Origin: Brucella haematophila
GTDB lineage: Bacteria > Pseudomonadota > Alphaproteobacteria > Rhizobiales > Rhizobiaceae
DNA: 64,000 bases
Assembly (NCBI RefSeq): GCF_005938105.1
Contig: NZ_VCPE01000002.1
Coordinates: forward strand, 474,480-538,479
Direction of reading: 5' to 3'
Of the stretch, positions 52,721 to 63,841 are shown piece after piece; positions within the stretch are counted from its first letter, which is position 1; each line of letters begins with the position of its first letter. The notes beneath the pieces were generated by a model. That model had not been told where the DNA came from. It did no database searches and saw only the letters and a program-made list of their open reading frames with translations. The translations under genes and the position numbers were made by a program.

Positions 52721-52775
52721 CCGGGCTTTCTGCTCTGTCTGCCAGTGTACACTCGAATGACAGGATAACATGCAT

Positions 52776-52801
52776 CATGGCAAAGGCGAGGCTTTGCCAT
52801 G
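52776..52801 (-). terminator. Perfect hairpin between lysA and the TIGR02302 gene
   Basis: 10-bp arms CATGGCAAAG and CTTTGCCATG around a 6-base loop. No T-run follows on the minus strand, so it may be an mRNA-processing or attenuation structure rather than a full terminator. Confidence 0.45.
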
Positions 52802-52843
52802 ATTAATTGGGCCATGATTAATGTGGACCATGATCCGAATGGA

Positions 52844-54109
52844 CTATAGCCAGTCCGGAATGGAATCGAGCGCGAGCAGCTCTTCGTAAGTGTGGCGTGG
52901 GCGAACGACATGGAAGCGGTCACCATCCACCAGAACTTCTGGCACGAGCAGGCGGCTGTTATAGGTGCTCGACAGAACCGCGCCGTAGGCGCCAGCTGTG
53001 CTGACGGCGATCAGGTCGCCGGGCGCTGGCTTTGTCGTTTCGCGGTCGAGACCGAGATAATCGCCCGTTTCGCAAACAGGCCCGACGAAATCGGCGCGGA
53101 TGCGCGGCGCGTCGTCCTTCGCCAGCTTGACGGGACGGATATCGTGGAATGCTTCATAAAGCGTCGGGCGGATGAGATCATTCATCGCGGCATCGACGAT
53201 GATGAAGTTCTTCGCATCGCCTTCCTTGACGAAAATCACTTCCGTCACCAGCAGACCGGCATTGCCGACGATCAGACGGCCAGGCTCGAAAACCGTCTTC
53301 AGGCCAAGCGGCTTGATGTGCTTGGCGACAATCTCCGCATAGGCCACAGGCAGCGGCGGCGGGTTGTTGTCGGTGCGGTAAGGAATGCCGAGACCCCCGC
53401 CGACATCGACATGGCGGATATTGTGGCCATCGGCGCGCAATTCCGTCACCAGTTGCGCCATCAGTGCAAAGGCATTGTCGAACGGCTCGAGATCGATGAT
53501 CTGGCTGCCGATATGCATATCGATGCCGACCACGTCGATACCGGGCAGGCTCGCCGCGCGAGCATAGGCCTCACGCGCCTTGATGCGCGGAATGCCGAAC
53601 TTGTTTTCAGACTTGCCGGTCGAGATCTTGGCGTGGGTCTTGGCGTCAACATCCGGATTGATGCGCAGCGATACCGAGGCAACCTTGCCAGCTGCAACCG
53701 CACGGGCCGAGAGGATTTCCAGCTCCGGCTCGGATTCGACGTTGAAGCAGTAGATACCGGCTTGCAGCGCGAAATCCATTTCGCGCGGCGTCTTGCCGAC
53801 GCCCGAAAAGACGATCTTGCTGGCGGGAATTCCTGCGGCGAGCGCACGGCGTATTTCGCCTTCCGAGACAGTGTCCGCGCCTGCGCCGAGCTTTGCCAGC
53901 GTCTTCAACACCGCCAGGTTCGAGTTGGCCTTCAGCGCATAGGCGATCAGCGGCTCCATGTCGGCGAAAGCTTCGCTGAAAACCCGGAAATGACGCTCGA
54001 TCGTGGCGCGGGAATAGACATAGAACGGCGTGCCGACCGCCTTGGCGATTTCAGGCAGGCTGACATTTTCGGCGTGCAGCACGCCGTCGCGATATTCAAA
54101 ATGATTCAC
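52844..54109 (-). CDS. lysA: Diaminopimelate decarboxylase
   Basis: Last step of lysine synthesis. The 421 residues have the PLP lysine in IAYALKANSNLAVL (near 60), the glycine-rich phosphate site VDVGGGLGIPY, the His in DMHIGSQI, and the C-terminal CETGDYLG motif with the active-site Cys contributed across the dimer. The start MNHFEYRDGVLHAE is the family norm. It follows the small lipoprotein gene by 19 bases; the argH-lipoprotein-lysA order is widespread in proteobacteria. Confidence 0.96.
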   Translation of the reverse strand: MNHFEYRDGVLHAENVSLPEIAKAVGTPFYVYSRATIERHFRVFSEAFADMEPLIAYALKANSNLAVLKTLAKLGAGADTVSEGEIRRALAAGIPASKIVFSGVGKTPREMDFALQAGIYCFNVESEPELEILSARAVAAGKVASVSLRINPDVDAKTHAKISTGKSENKFGIPRIKAREAYARAASLPGIDVVGIDMHIGSQIIDLEPFDNAFALMAQLVTELRADGHNIRHVDVGGGLGIPYRTDNNPPPLPVAYAEIVAKHIKPLGLKTVFEPGRLIVGNAGLLVTEVIFVKEGDAKNFIIVDAAMNDLIRPTLYEAFHDIRPVKLAKDDAPRIRADFVGPVCETGDYLGLDRETTKPAPGDLIAVSTAGAYGAVLSSTYNSRLLVPEVLVDGDRFHVVRPRHTYEELLALDSIPDWL

Positions 54110-54128
54110 GGAAGATAGTCCTTAAGAA

Positions 54129-54311
54129 CTAGAGCAGCTTATCGAGAATGAAAGGCTTGTCTTCCTTGGGTTTCGGCTTGGTATGCCCCTGATCGTCGGT
54201 AATGAGCGACGATGGCGGCGGCTCCAGCGGGCCCTTGCGTCCACAGGCGGCAAGCGTGGCCGCGAGTGCGGCGATCATAAGCACGGTAGAAATAGCGGAG
54301 CGGCCTGTCAT
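54129..54311 (-). CDS. Small LptM-like lipoprotein
   Basis: With the start at 54311 (MTGRSAISTVLMI) the product has 60 residues. It has a signal peptide with lipobox LAAC and the LptM/YifL-type motif CGRKGPLEPPPSS directly after the lipid-bearing Cys. LptM in enteric bacteria helps LptD oxidation and maturation; the same context (before lysA) is seen there. The rest is a short Lys/Pro-rich tail. A start at 54332 is also possible. Confidence 0.85.
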   Translation of the reverse strand: MTGRSAISTVLMIAALAATLAACGRKGPLEPPPSSLITDDQGHTKPKPKEDKPFILDKLL

Positions 54312-54454
54312 CAGCTTTGGTTCCTGAATCAAAATCTATTTGCGCTAGCTGTAACGCAAAATTCTCAAGAGTGAAATCATCCGTTGCCCGGATGATTTCA
54401 CATGACTTTATCTTGAACGGCTACAGTGTCTGAATCAAAAAGCGGCAGGCCGTG

Positions 54455-54557
54455 GCGAAAATGGTGATTTCGAGAACCGGAGCGCAGCGTACTTTTGGGT
54501 ACGTGAGCCTAGGTAAGCGCAGAAATTGCCATTTGCAGACCGGCATGGCGACTTTTA
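54455..54557 (-). repeat. Dispersed element, reverse copy near argH
   Basis: Reverse complement of the 48983 family: GCGAAAATGGTGATTTCGAG, CCGGAGCGCAGCG, then GTACGTGAGC and GCAAATGGCAATT read on the minus strand. It lies just after the argH stop. Confidence 0.75.
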
Positions 54558-54567
54558 GATCAGACAC

Positions 54568-57478
<2,911 letters not shown>

Positions 57479-57487
<9 letters not shown>

Positions 57488-57964
57488 AGTAAAGCCAGCC
57501 CGTTTCAGCCGCACAATGGCGAGATCGAGCGCTGACAGAAAGGCCGAGCGGTCCTTCGGTGAAAATGGCGCGGGGCCGCCGGTGATTTCTCCGGCGGAGC
57601 GCAGTGAATCCATCAGATTGCGTGTCGCAAGCGTGTTGCCGATGGTGCTCTGCGTGTGAACGCGTCCATTGGGCGCGATGACCGATGCGCCCTTTTCAAG
57701 CGACCGACTGGCAAGCGGAATATCGGCGGTGATGACGATTGCACCCGGTTGTGCATTTTCGGCGATCCAGTCGTCCGCCGCATCCAGCTTGTCCGAGACC
57801 ACAACCCGTTCTACCCGTTCGGCATCACGCGGGATTGCCACATGGCTGTTGGCGACCAGCACCACCGGAAGATTGTGCCGCTCGGCGACGCGGTAGATTT
57901 CAGCCTTCACCGGACAGGCATCGGCGTCGACAAGAATGCGGATCGTATTGGTTTCAGCGGTCAT
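57479..57964 (-). CDS. YaiI/YqxD-family (DUF188) protein
   Basis: A 161-residue cytoplasmic protein with a PIN-like fold. The family motifs are [20 protein letters not shown] at the start, the acidic patch [25 protein letters not shown] (in part), and [20 protein letters not shown] at the end, all with conserved Asp. Biochemical function unknown, though a nuclease-like role has been suggested from the fold. The start at 57964 ([10 protein letters not shown]) is chosen; the frame is open upstream. Convergent with and overlapping the LysE gene. Confidence 0.88.
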
Positions 57965-58079
57965 CCGTTCTCCATAAAAGGACCGGCGCCTTTTGGCAAA
58001 TTGAACGCTGCAATCAGATTTATGCGATAGGCGTTTCTGGCGAAGCGGTATATGGCGGGCCAAAATAAGAGAGTTTGTC

Positions 58080-58937
58080 ATGGCCGCCCGTTTCTTCCCC
58101 ATTATGTTTGTTCTGCTCTGGGCCACCGGCTTTATCGGGGCCGGGCTGTCCATGCCCTATGCAGAACCCTTCACCTTCATGGCGGTGCGGTTCTCCATTG
58201 CGGCCGTCATCATGACGCTTTGGGCGCTGGCAAGCAGGGCTGCGTGGCCGAAGGGGGCGACGCTGGTTCACGCAGCCATCGCTGGTTGTCTGATCCATGG
58301 CGCTTATCTTTCCGCGCTATTCTGGGCCGTGCATCACGGTCTGCCCGCAGGCATGTCGGGTCTTGTGGCTGGTTTGCAACCCATGCTCACCACGCTGATC
58401 GCCGCCATGCTTCTCGGGGAAAGAGCAAGCGGACGTCAGTGGGCGGGACTTCTGATCGGTTTTCTTGGCGTGGCCATGGTCGTCTGGCCGAAATTTTCCG
58501 CCGGTAGCGGGGTAGACCCGAAAAGCCTTGCCGCAGCATTTTTTGCGGTGCTGGCCATCAGCACGGGTACGGTCTGGCAGAAGCGTTTTGGAACGACCGG
58601 CGATTTGAAGACAGGCACTGCGGTTCAGTATATCGCCGCCGCTGCGCTGACCGCGCTTTGTGCTTTCAGTTTTGAAACCCGGGTGATCATCTGGTCGCCG
58701 CAGCTCATTTTCGCGCTGGTCTGGCTGACGCTGGCGATTTCCATCGGTGCCATTCTGGCGCTTCTGGTGATGATCCGCGAAGGTGCGATGTCGAAAGTCG
58801 CATCGCTGTTCTATCTCGTGCCGGGCGCTGCGGCGATCATGGCCTATCTGATTTTTGGCGAGACGCTCGGTCCGATCCAGATTGCAGGCATGGTCGTCAC
58901 CACGCTTGGCGTGGCCCTGACGACGATGAAGCGCTGA
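58080..58937 (+). CDS. EamA/DMT-family transporter
   Basis: A 285-residue inner-membrane protein with ten helices and two EamA repeats. The first shows [29 protein letters not shown] (in two parts), the second [25 protein letters not shown]. This subgroup resembles RhtA/YdcZ-like metabolite exporters; no substrate can be named. Convergent with the BrkB-type gene with no bases between the stops. Confidence 0.85.
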   Translation: MAARFFPIMFVLLWATGFIGAGLSMPYAEPFTFMAVRFSIAAVIMTLWALASRAAWPKGATLVHAAIAGCLIHGAYLSALFWAVHHGLPAGMSGLVAGLQPMLTTLIAAMLLGERASGRQWAGLLIGFLGVAMVVWPKFSAGSGVDPKSLAAAFFAVLAISTGTVWQKRFGTTGDLKTGTAVQYIAAAALTALCAFSFETRVIIWSPQLIFALVWLTLAISIGAILALLVMIREGAMSKVASLFYLVPGAAAIMAYLIFGETLGPIQIAGMVVTTLGVALTTMKR

Positions 58938-59801
58938 TTATTCGACGATCAAATCGGGCTGCTGCTCGCGTTTCCGGAAATTCATGATTGCGGCGTTGAT
59001 TTCCGCGCCGATGATGAAGATTGCCGACAGCATATAGAGGAAAACGATAGCCACCATGATCGAGGCAAGGCCCGCATAGGTGGAAACATAATTGGCAAAA
59101 GTCTCCAGATATTTCGCAAAGGCGGTTGCGGCGGCAAGCCAGGCGAAAAGTGTGATGATGATGCCGGGCAGAATATCGCCAAGGCTGCGGCGTCCTGCTG
59201 GCAGCCAGATATGCACCATGAACAGTGCCAGCACCAGAACCGCCACGGCGACACTGTAACGCCAGAACGCGATGGTGCCGGTGAAGGGCGCAATGTCGGG
59301 AAACCACTGCTCGGCAATGCGCACGGCGAGTGGTGCGAGAACCAGCAGAAAGCTGATTGCCATCAGGCTGAGCGTGCCAACCAGAACGAAACCGAGGCTT
59401 TGCAGGCGGCAAAAGATGATCGAGCGCTGGTCGGTGACGCGATAAGCGCGGTTGAGCGCGATGCGCAGCGCCTCCACGCCATTGGAGGCAAAGTACGCAG
59501 CAGCGATCACACTCAGCGTCAAAAGCCCGCTGCGCTGCACGGTCAGAACATTGGTCACTTCATTGGCGATGGGTGCCGCGATATTCGATGGCCACATGTC
59601 GAAAATGACATGAACCGCCGTTTGGGCAAATTCCTTGGTGCCGAGAAAGCTGGCGAGCGAGGTTGCGAAGATCAGGAAAGGAAACAGCGCCATCAGGCCC
59701 GACAGGGCGATGTGACTGGCAAAAGCCCAGCCGTCGTCCGAACTGAAATGACCAAGCACATCATAGGTAATCTGACGGAGAAAACGCCTGACTTTTCGCA
59801 T
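58938..59801 (-). CDS. YihY/BrkB-family membrane protein
   Basis: A 287-residue protein with six hydrophobic segments. The family signature GWAFASHIALSGLMALFPFLIF is near residue 25, with SNGVEALRIALNRAYRV and RRSLGDILPGIIITLFAWL later. The family was once misassigned as RNase BN; the RNase role is not supported for this protein. A transport or envelope function is likely but unproven. Confidence 0.88.
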   Translation of the reverse strand: MRKVRRFLRQITYDVLGHFSSDDGWAFASHIALSGLMALFPFLIFATSLASFLGTKEFAQTAVHVIFDMWPSNIAAPIANEVTNVLTVQRSGLLTLSVIAAAYFASNGVEALRIALNRAYRVTDQRSIIFCRLQSLGFVLVGTLSLMAISFLLVLAPLAVRIAEQWFPDIAPFTGTIAFWRYSVAVAVLVLALFMVHIWLPAGRRSLGDILPGIIITLFAWLAAATAFAKYLETFANYVSTYAGLASIMVAIVFLYMLSAIFIIGAEINAAIMNFRKREQQPDLIVE

Positions 59802-59945
59802 CCGCAGATTTTACCCCTTCGATCATTGGCCCAAGTTTCAGACACTTAAATCTAGCATCACCTGTCAGATTGCAAGGGTTGCGCCGTTTTAAAGCCCTTG
59901 CGAATCAAGCACTGTGGAGGAAACGCGGCGGCAGGATGGGACGAA

Positions 59946-60788
59946 ATGGCTGAGGAACGCGCAAATCGCAGCATCATCATAACCGGCTGCTCTTCCGGCA
60001 TTGGCGCTTATTGCGCGGAAGCCCTGCATCGTCGTGGATGGCAGGTATTTGCTACCGCTCGCAAGGAACAGGATATCGCCGCTCTGCAAGCCAAGGGGAT
60101 GACGGCTTATTATCTTGATTATGCCGAGCCGAACTCCATTGCTGCCCTTGCCGATGAAGTGTTGCGCAAGACGGATGGCAGGCTGGGTGCGCTGTTCAAT
60201 AATGGCGCTTATGCCCAGCCGGGCGCGGTCGAGGATTTGCCGGTGGAAGCGCTTCGCGCCCAGTTCGAAGCCAATTTCTTCGGCTGGCATGATCTGACGC
60301 GACGGGTGGTGCCCGTCATGCGCGGGCAGGGGCACGGGCGCATCGTTCATTGTTCGTCGATATTGGGGCTGGTGCCGATGAAATGGCGCGGCGCTTATGT
60401 CGCGTCCAAATTCGCCATCGAAGGCTTGATGCTGGCGCAGCGTATGGAGCTTGAAGGCTCCGGTGTGGAGGTTTCGCTGATCGAGCCGGGGCCGATTGCA
60501 TCGCAGTTCACCTATAATGCCGCCCGGCACGCGCAGGCCAATATCGATCTGGAAGCCTCGGTGCATCGCGAGCTTTATCAGCGCCAGATGGCGAAGCTGA
60601 CAAGCGGCGGCACCAAATCGAAGAACAAGCTTGGACCGGAAGCCGTCTATGATGTACTGCTTCACGCATTGGAGGCGCCGCGTCCACGTCCGCACTATGC
60701 GGTAACGAGGCCGGCGAAACTGGGAATTCTGGCGCGCCGCCTGATGCCGTCGCGTTGGCTGTACCGGATGCTGTCCGATCAGTCTTGA
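59946..60788 (+). CDS. Short-chain dehydrogenase/reductase
   Basis: A 280-residue classical SDR. Cofactor motif TGCSSGIGAYCAEAL near residue 13, the NNGAYAQPG motif, the catalytic Ser in HCSSILGLVP and YxxxK as YVASKFAIEG. IEPGPIASQF follows. The long C-terminus after about 220 is typical of SDRs acting on retinol, steroid or lipid-like substrates; the true substrate is unknown. The ATG at 59946 is preferred over the TTG at 59898. A short intergenic repeat begins right after the stop. Confidence 0.86.
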   Translation: MAEERANRSIIITGCSSGIGAYCAEALHRRGWQVFATARKEQDIAALQAKGMTAYYLDYAEPNSIAALADEVLRKTDGRLGALFNNGAYAQPGAVEDLPVEALRAQFEANFFGWHDLTRRVVPVMRGQGHGRIVHCSSILGLVPMKWRGAYVASKFAIEGLMLAQRMELEGSGVEVSLIEPGPIASQFTYNAARHAQANIDLEASVHRELYQRQMAKLTSGGTKSKNKLGPEAVYDVLLHALEAPRPRPHYAVTRPAKLGILARRLMPSRWLYRMLSDQS

Positions 60789-60836
60789 AGCATTTCCAGC
60801 AAAAGTGCGAAGCGGTTTTGCGTCGGATAATGCGTT
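60789..60836 (+). repeat. Short copy of the GCATTTCCAGCAAAAGTGCG repeat
   Basis: Nearly identical to the reverse complement of 371-423, directly after the SDR stop. Includes AGCGGTTTTGCGT and GGATAATGCGT, also seen in the long copies as GGATAATGCG. Confidence 0.7.
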
Positions 60837-60883
60837 GATGTGTTAAAGAACCAAAAGACTGCGGATGATGGGAAGGGAACAAG

Positions 60884-61087
60884 ATGGACGTTGTGTTCAA
60901 AGGCGCAGCCATGGTGGCCATGCTCGCCGTGGCGATTGTGTTGATCATTGGCCTGCGCAATATGATGCGCGGTGGAGATGCCAATTTTTCCAACAAGATG
61001 ATGCAGTTACGCGTATTCCTGCAATTCATCGCAATTGTTCTGATCGTGGGCGCAATCTATTTCGCGCGGCAGACCGGCGGACAGTAA
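60884..61087 (+). CDS. HIG1-like twin-transmembrane protein
   Basis: A 67-residue protein with two membrane helices (AAMVAMLAVAIVLIIGL and VFLQFIAIVLIVGAIYFA) joined by a short loop. The second part has the HIG1-type arrangement NKMMQLRVFLQF (Arg and Gln at the start of helix 2). Mitochondrial HIG1 proteins stabilise respiratory complexes; small alphaproteobacterial relatives are known, and a respiratory role here is inference. It is 3 bases upstream of the adenosyltransferase gene. Confidence 0.82.
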   Translation: MDVVFKGAAMVAMLAVAIVLIIGLRNMMRGGDANFSNKMMQLRVFLQFIAIVLIVGAIYFARQTGGQ

Positions 61088-61090
61088 GGC

Positions 61091-61669
61091 ATGGTCAAGC
61101 TCAACAAGATTTACACGCGCACCGGCGATGACGGCACCACTGGTCTTGCGAGCGGCCCGCGTCGGCTGAAGTCCGATCTGCGTGTGGAAGCCTATGGCAC
61201 GGTGGATGAAGCCAATGCCTGCATCGGCATGGCGCGGATTCATACCGGCGAACATGCCGAAATCGATGCGATGCTTTCGCGCATCCAGAACGATCTTTTC
61301 GATCTTGGGGCCGATCTTTCGACGCCTGATGACGGTAAGCCGCTGGCATATGAACCGCTGCGCATCGTTGCGTCGCAGGTTGCCCGCGTCGAAGCGGATA
61401 TTGATGGTCTCAACGCCCATCTCCAGCCATTGCGCTCCTTCATTCTGCCGGGTGGCTCGGCGGCATCGGCAGCTCTTCATCTGGCGCGCACGGTTTCGCG
61501 ACGGGCCGAGCGCCTGATGGTGGCGCTGGCGAAGATCGAGGGCGAGGTGGTGTCGCCGGAGGCGTTGCAATATATCAACCGCCTCTCGGATTTTCTCTTC
61601 GTCGCCTCCCGCGCCGTCAATGATAACGGCGCGAAGGACGTGCTCTGGGTGCCGGGCGCAAATCGATAG
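61091..61669 (+). CDS. Cob(I)alamin adenosyltransferase, PduO type
   Basis: Makes adenosylcobalamin from cob(I)alamin and ATP. The 192 residues begin with the ATP-binding signature KIYTRTGDDGTTGLASGPR, then VEAYGTVDEANACIG with the conserved Asp-Glu. The C-terminal SRRAERLMVAL and YINRLSDFLFVASR motifs are complete. Length is normal. It is coupled to the HIG1-like gene (3-base gap). Its stop abuts the queE stop with no spacer. No cobalamin riboswitch was seen upstream. Confidence 0.94.
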   Translation: MVKLNKIYTRTGDDGTTGLASGPRRLKSDLRVEAYGTVDEANACIGMARIHTGEHAEIDAMLSRIQNDLFDLGADLSTPDDGKPLAYEPLRIVASQVARVEADIDGLNAHLQPLRSFILPGGSAASAALHLARTVSRRAERLMVALAKIEGEVVSPEALQYINRLSDFLFVASRAVNDNGAKDVLWVPGANR

Positions 61670-62401
61670 TCAGACACCTCGCTTGTTGCCCCAGATCAGC
61701 ACATGCAACTGGGGCAGCACATGCGCTTCGAACCAGCGGTCTGCAATCACCGTGTCCACCAGCCATTCCATACGACGCATGATGCCATCGATGTCGATCA
61801 ACGCATCATCTGCCTCGGGCGGTGGCGGTGTGTGATTGCCGGGCTGGAGATAGACCGGCAGATGGGGATGACGCGCCGAGACATGCTTTGCAAAGGCATA
61901 ATCGGCATCATCGAAGATCACGAATTTCAGAACCACGCGCGGCTTCGGTCCTGCCGCTTCGACACAGGCCGCCAGTGCAACGGGGTCGAATTCCATCCCG
62001 CTTGACGGCGGCTTCGGGCTGAGCACCAGCGTGTCCAGCGTGGAAAACCAGTCCTTGGCGATAGAGCCTTGGGTTTCCAGCGCAAAGCGATAACCCTCCA
62101 CCTTGCCATGGGCGATGAGAGGTCCAAGAGGTTGTATGGCCGGATTGCCGCCCGAAAGTGACACTGTTAACGGCTTATTGCCCGAAAGTGTCGTCACTTC
62201 CTGCCAGATGGCTTCGACACCCATAGGCTTCCATTCATGGCGAAAGCGGCTTTCGACCGCGTGCAGGCTGTCGCACCATGCGCAACGGTAGTCGCAGCCG
62301 CCTGTGCGCACGAAGACAGTCGGTTCACCGATGAGCACGCCTTCGCCTTGAATGGTGGGGCCGAAAATCTCGCTGATGCGGATTTCGGATGCCGGTTTCA
62401 T
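61670..62401 (-). CDS. queE: 7-carboxy-7-deazaguanine synthase
   Basis: Radical-SAM enzyme that converts CPH4 to CDG in queuosine synthesis. Start 62401 ([21 protein letters not shown]) gives 243 residues. The cluster motif is C-x3-C-x2-C in [20 protein letters not shown] and [11 protein letters not shown] are typical for QueE. It overlaps queD by 4 bases, so queC-queD-queE form one coupled unit. Confidence 0.94.
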   Translation of the reverse strand: MKPASEIRISEIFGPTIQGEGVLIGEPTVFVRTGGCDYRCAWCDSLHAVESRFRHEWKPMGVEAIWQEVTTLSGNKPLTVSLSGGNPAIQPLGPLIAHGKVEGYRFALETQGSIAKDWFSTLDTLVLSPKPPSSGMEFDPVALAACVEAAGPKPRVVLKFVIFDDADYAFAKHVSARHPHLPVYLQPGNHTPPPPEADDALIDIDGIMRRMEWLVDTVIADRWFEAHVLPQLHVLIWGNKRGV

Positions 62402-62766
62402 GGCTTTGCGCCGGGGCGATATTCCGCCCATGTCTTTGGCGTTTCACTCACCCGCACCGCCGAAATTTCCGGCCAGCGCGAATGGCACCAGTCGAAGAAA
62501 TGCTTTGCTAGCGTTTCGGCCGTGGTGTGTCCATGACCCAGCACATCGTTGAGATGCCGGTGATCGAACACGTCATCGATATAGCGTTTGAACGGCGCCA
62601 GCTCGTGATAGTCGCGCACGAAGCCATGTCCGTCGAGACCGGCGGCGGAAAGCTCCACTTCAACGATGTAATTATGGCCATGCAGGCGCGCGCATTGATG
62701 ATCGGCGGGTAGCCCGGTCAATTGGTGTGATGCGGAGAAGTGAAACTCCTTGGTGATGCGAAACAT
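62398..62766 (-). CDS. queD: 6-carboxytetrahydropterin synthase
   Basis: Converts dihydroneopterin triphosphate to 6-carboxytetrahydropterin. The 122 residues show the three zinc-binding His: FSASHQL and [10 protein letters not shown]. The catalytic Cys is in [10 protein letters not shown], and the Asp-His of FDHRHLND and the Glu at TAETLAKHF follow. It overlaps queC by one base and queE by four. Confidence 0.94.
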   Translation of the reverse strand: MFRITKEFHFSASHQLTGLPADHQCARLHGHNYIVEVELSAAGLDGHGFVRDYHELAPFKRYIDDVFDHRHLNDVLGHGHTTAETLAKHFFDWCHSRWPEISAVRVSETPKTWAEYRPGAKP

Positions 62767-63464
62767 CAGGCGTTCCTCCTCTCAACGGCTTCACGCCAGA
62801 AATCGGCATCCTCATAGATAGTCGGGTCATTGACGCCTGCGAGGTGAAATGCCTCGCGACGCTCAACACAGGTGCCGCAGCGGCCGCAATGGTGCTCGCC
62901 GCCTTTGTAGCAGGACCATGTCGCCTCGAAAGGCGTGTTGTGTTTTGCGCCATCGGTGACGATATCGGCCTTGGATGCATGCACATAGGGTGCCAGCAGC
63001 TTGATATCGGCATAGCCGTCCAGCGCATGATTCTGCATCGTCTGGAAGGCGTCGATGAAGCCGGGACGGCAATCTGGATAGATGAAATGATCGCCGCCAT
63101 GGACGGCCAGCGCCACCGCATCGGCCTTTTGCGCGGCGGCCACACCAAAGGCAATCGCCAGCATGATGGCGTTGCGATTGGGTACGACGGTGATCTTCAT
63201 CGTCTCTTCGGCATAGTGACCGTCCGGAACGTCGACATTATCAGTCAGTGCCGAGCCGGTGAGGCTGGCGCCGATGGTACGGATATCGATGATCTGGTGC
63301 GGAACGCCGAGCCGTTCGGCACAGGCTCTGGCCGAATCCAGCTCCTTTCTATGCCGCTGGCCATAATCGAAGGAGAGAAGGCTGGTGAGTTCATGTTCCT
63401 CTGCGATGCTATGCGCAAGCGAAACGGAGTCGAGTCCGCCGGAGCAGACGACAAGCGTTTTCAT
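62766..63464 (-). CDS. queC: 7-cyano-7-deazaguanine synthase
   Basis: ATP-dependent conversion of CDG to preQ0. Start 63464 (MKTLVVCSGGLDSVSLAH) gives 232 residues. The PP-loop is SGGLDSVSL, and the zinc-binding Cys set near the C-terminus is CYKGGEHHCGRCGTC. First gene of queC-queD-queE. Its ribosome-binding site AAGGA (63474-63478) lies within the 3' tail of a preQ1-I-like aptamer, so translation of queC is probably repressed by preQ1. Confidence 0.95.
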   Translation of the reverse strand: MKTLVVCSGGLDSVSLAHSIAEEHELTSLLSFDYGQRHRKELDSARACAERLGVPHQIIDIRTIGASLTGSALTDNVDVPDGHYAEETMKITVVPNRNAIMLAIAFGVAAAQKADAVALAVHGGDHFIYPDCRPGFIDAFQTMQNHALDGYADIKLLAPYVHASKADIVTDGAKHNTPFEATWSCYKGGEHHCGRCGTCVERREAFHLAGVNDPTIYEDADFWREAVERRNA

Positions 63465-63473
63465 AGTCAGGGT

Positions 63474-63505
63474 TCCTTGTTTTGACCGGGTAGGCTGCGA
63501 CCGGT
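63474..63505 (-). promoter_or_regulatory. preQ1-I riboswitch aptamer before queC
   Basis: Read on the minus strand: stem ACCGG/CCGGU (5 bp) closes the loop UCGCAGCCUAC, and the A-rich tail CAAAACAAGGA follows. The UCGCAG loop start and the AAAACAAGG tail agree closely with the well-studied preQ1-I aptamer of Thermoanaerobacter tengcongensis. The AAGGA of the tail is the queC ribosome-binding site, nine bases before the ATG. Binding of preQ1 would hide it. The location before queCDE is the expected one. Confidence 0.85.
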
Positions 63506-63841
63506 TAGTGCGGAGCGTGTCGTAAAGCAGGATGACGCCTTTGTAAACGCCATGGATAAGGGAGCAGAAGGCACGAGGAGGCATGTCGCAATCTGAGAAT
63601 GAAGTTCTGTCAGAATAAATGGATATTAATCGATATAGATTGCCGAGGCTGATTGACGTGCACGTCAGGCGTCTTTACGTTTCCCGCCGATTTCTAATAG
63701 GAAGCGCCGTGGCTAACGGCTTTGTCACAGTGCTTTTTTCGGAGCCGCTTCCATGTCGGGTTCTCGTCGGAATCTGACATGCGGGCGGTGTTTCATGGCG
63801 GCATAGTCGTGCCGCAGGATTCATTGAAGAGGTGGTCGCGG
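63506..63841. other. Divergent spacer between queC and etfB
   Basis: Holds the queC promoter side, the palindrome at 63654-63667 and the etfB leader. No ORF or RNA gene is recognised in it. Confidence 0.5.
63654..63667. promoter_or_regulatory. Perfect 14-bp palindrome, candidate operator
   Basis: TGACGTGCACGTCA, fully symmetric, about 175 bases before the etfB start and about 190 before queC. It looks like a binding site for a dimeric regulator. No regulator can be named. Confidence 0.4.

Noticed and set aside
52892-54118. A 408-codon plus-strand frame across lysA
   Set aside because: Exact antisense of lysA, which carries all catalytic motifs.
58938-59801. Ribonuclease BN label for the BrkB-family gene
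   Set aside because: The RNase BN name for YihY-type membrane proteins is a historical error; the sequence is a six-helix membrane protein with no nuclease motif.
60837-61090. Cobalamin riboswitch before the adenosyltransferase
   Set aside because: No B12-box or long structured leader was seen; the gene is coupled to the HIG1-like gene instead.
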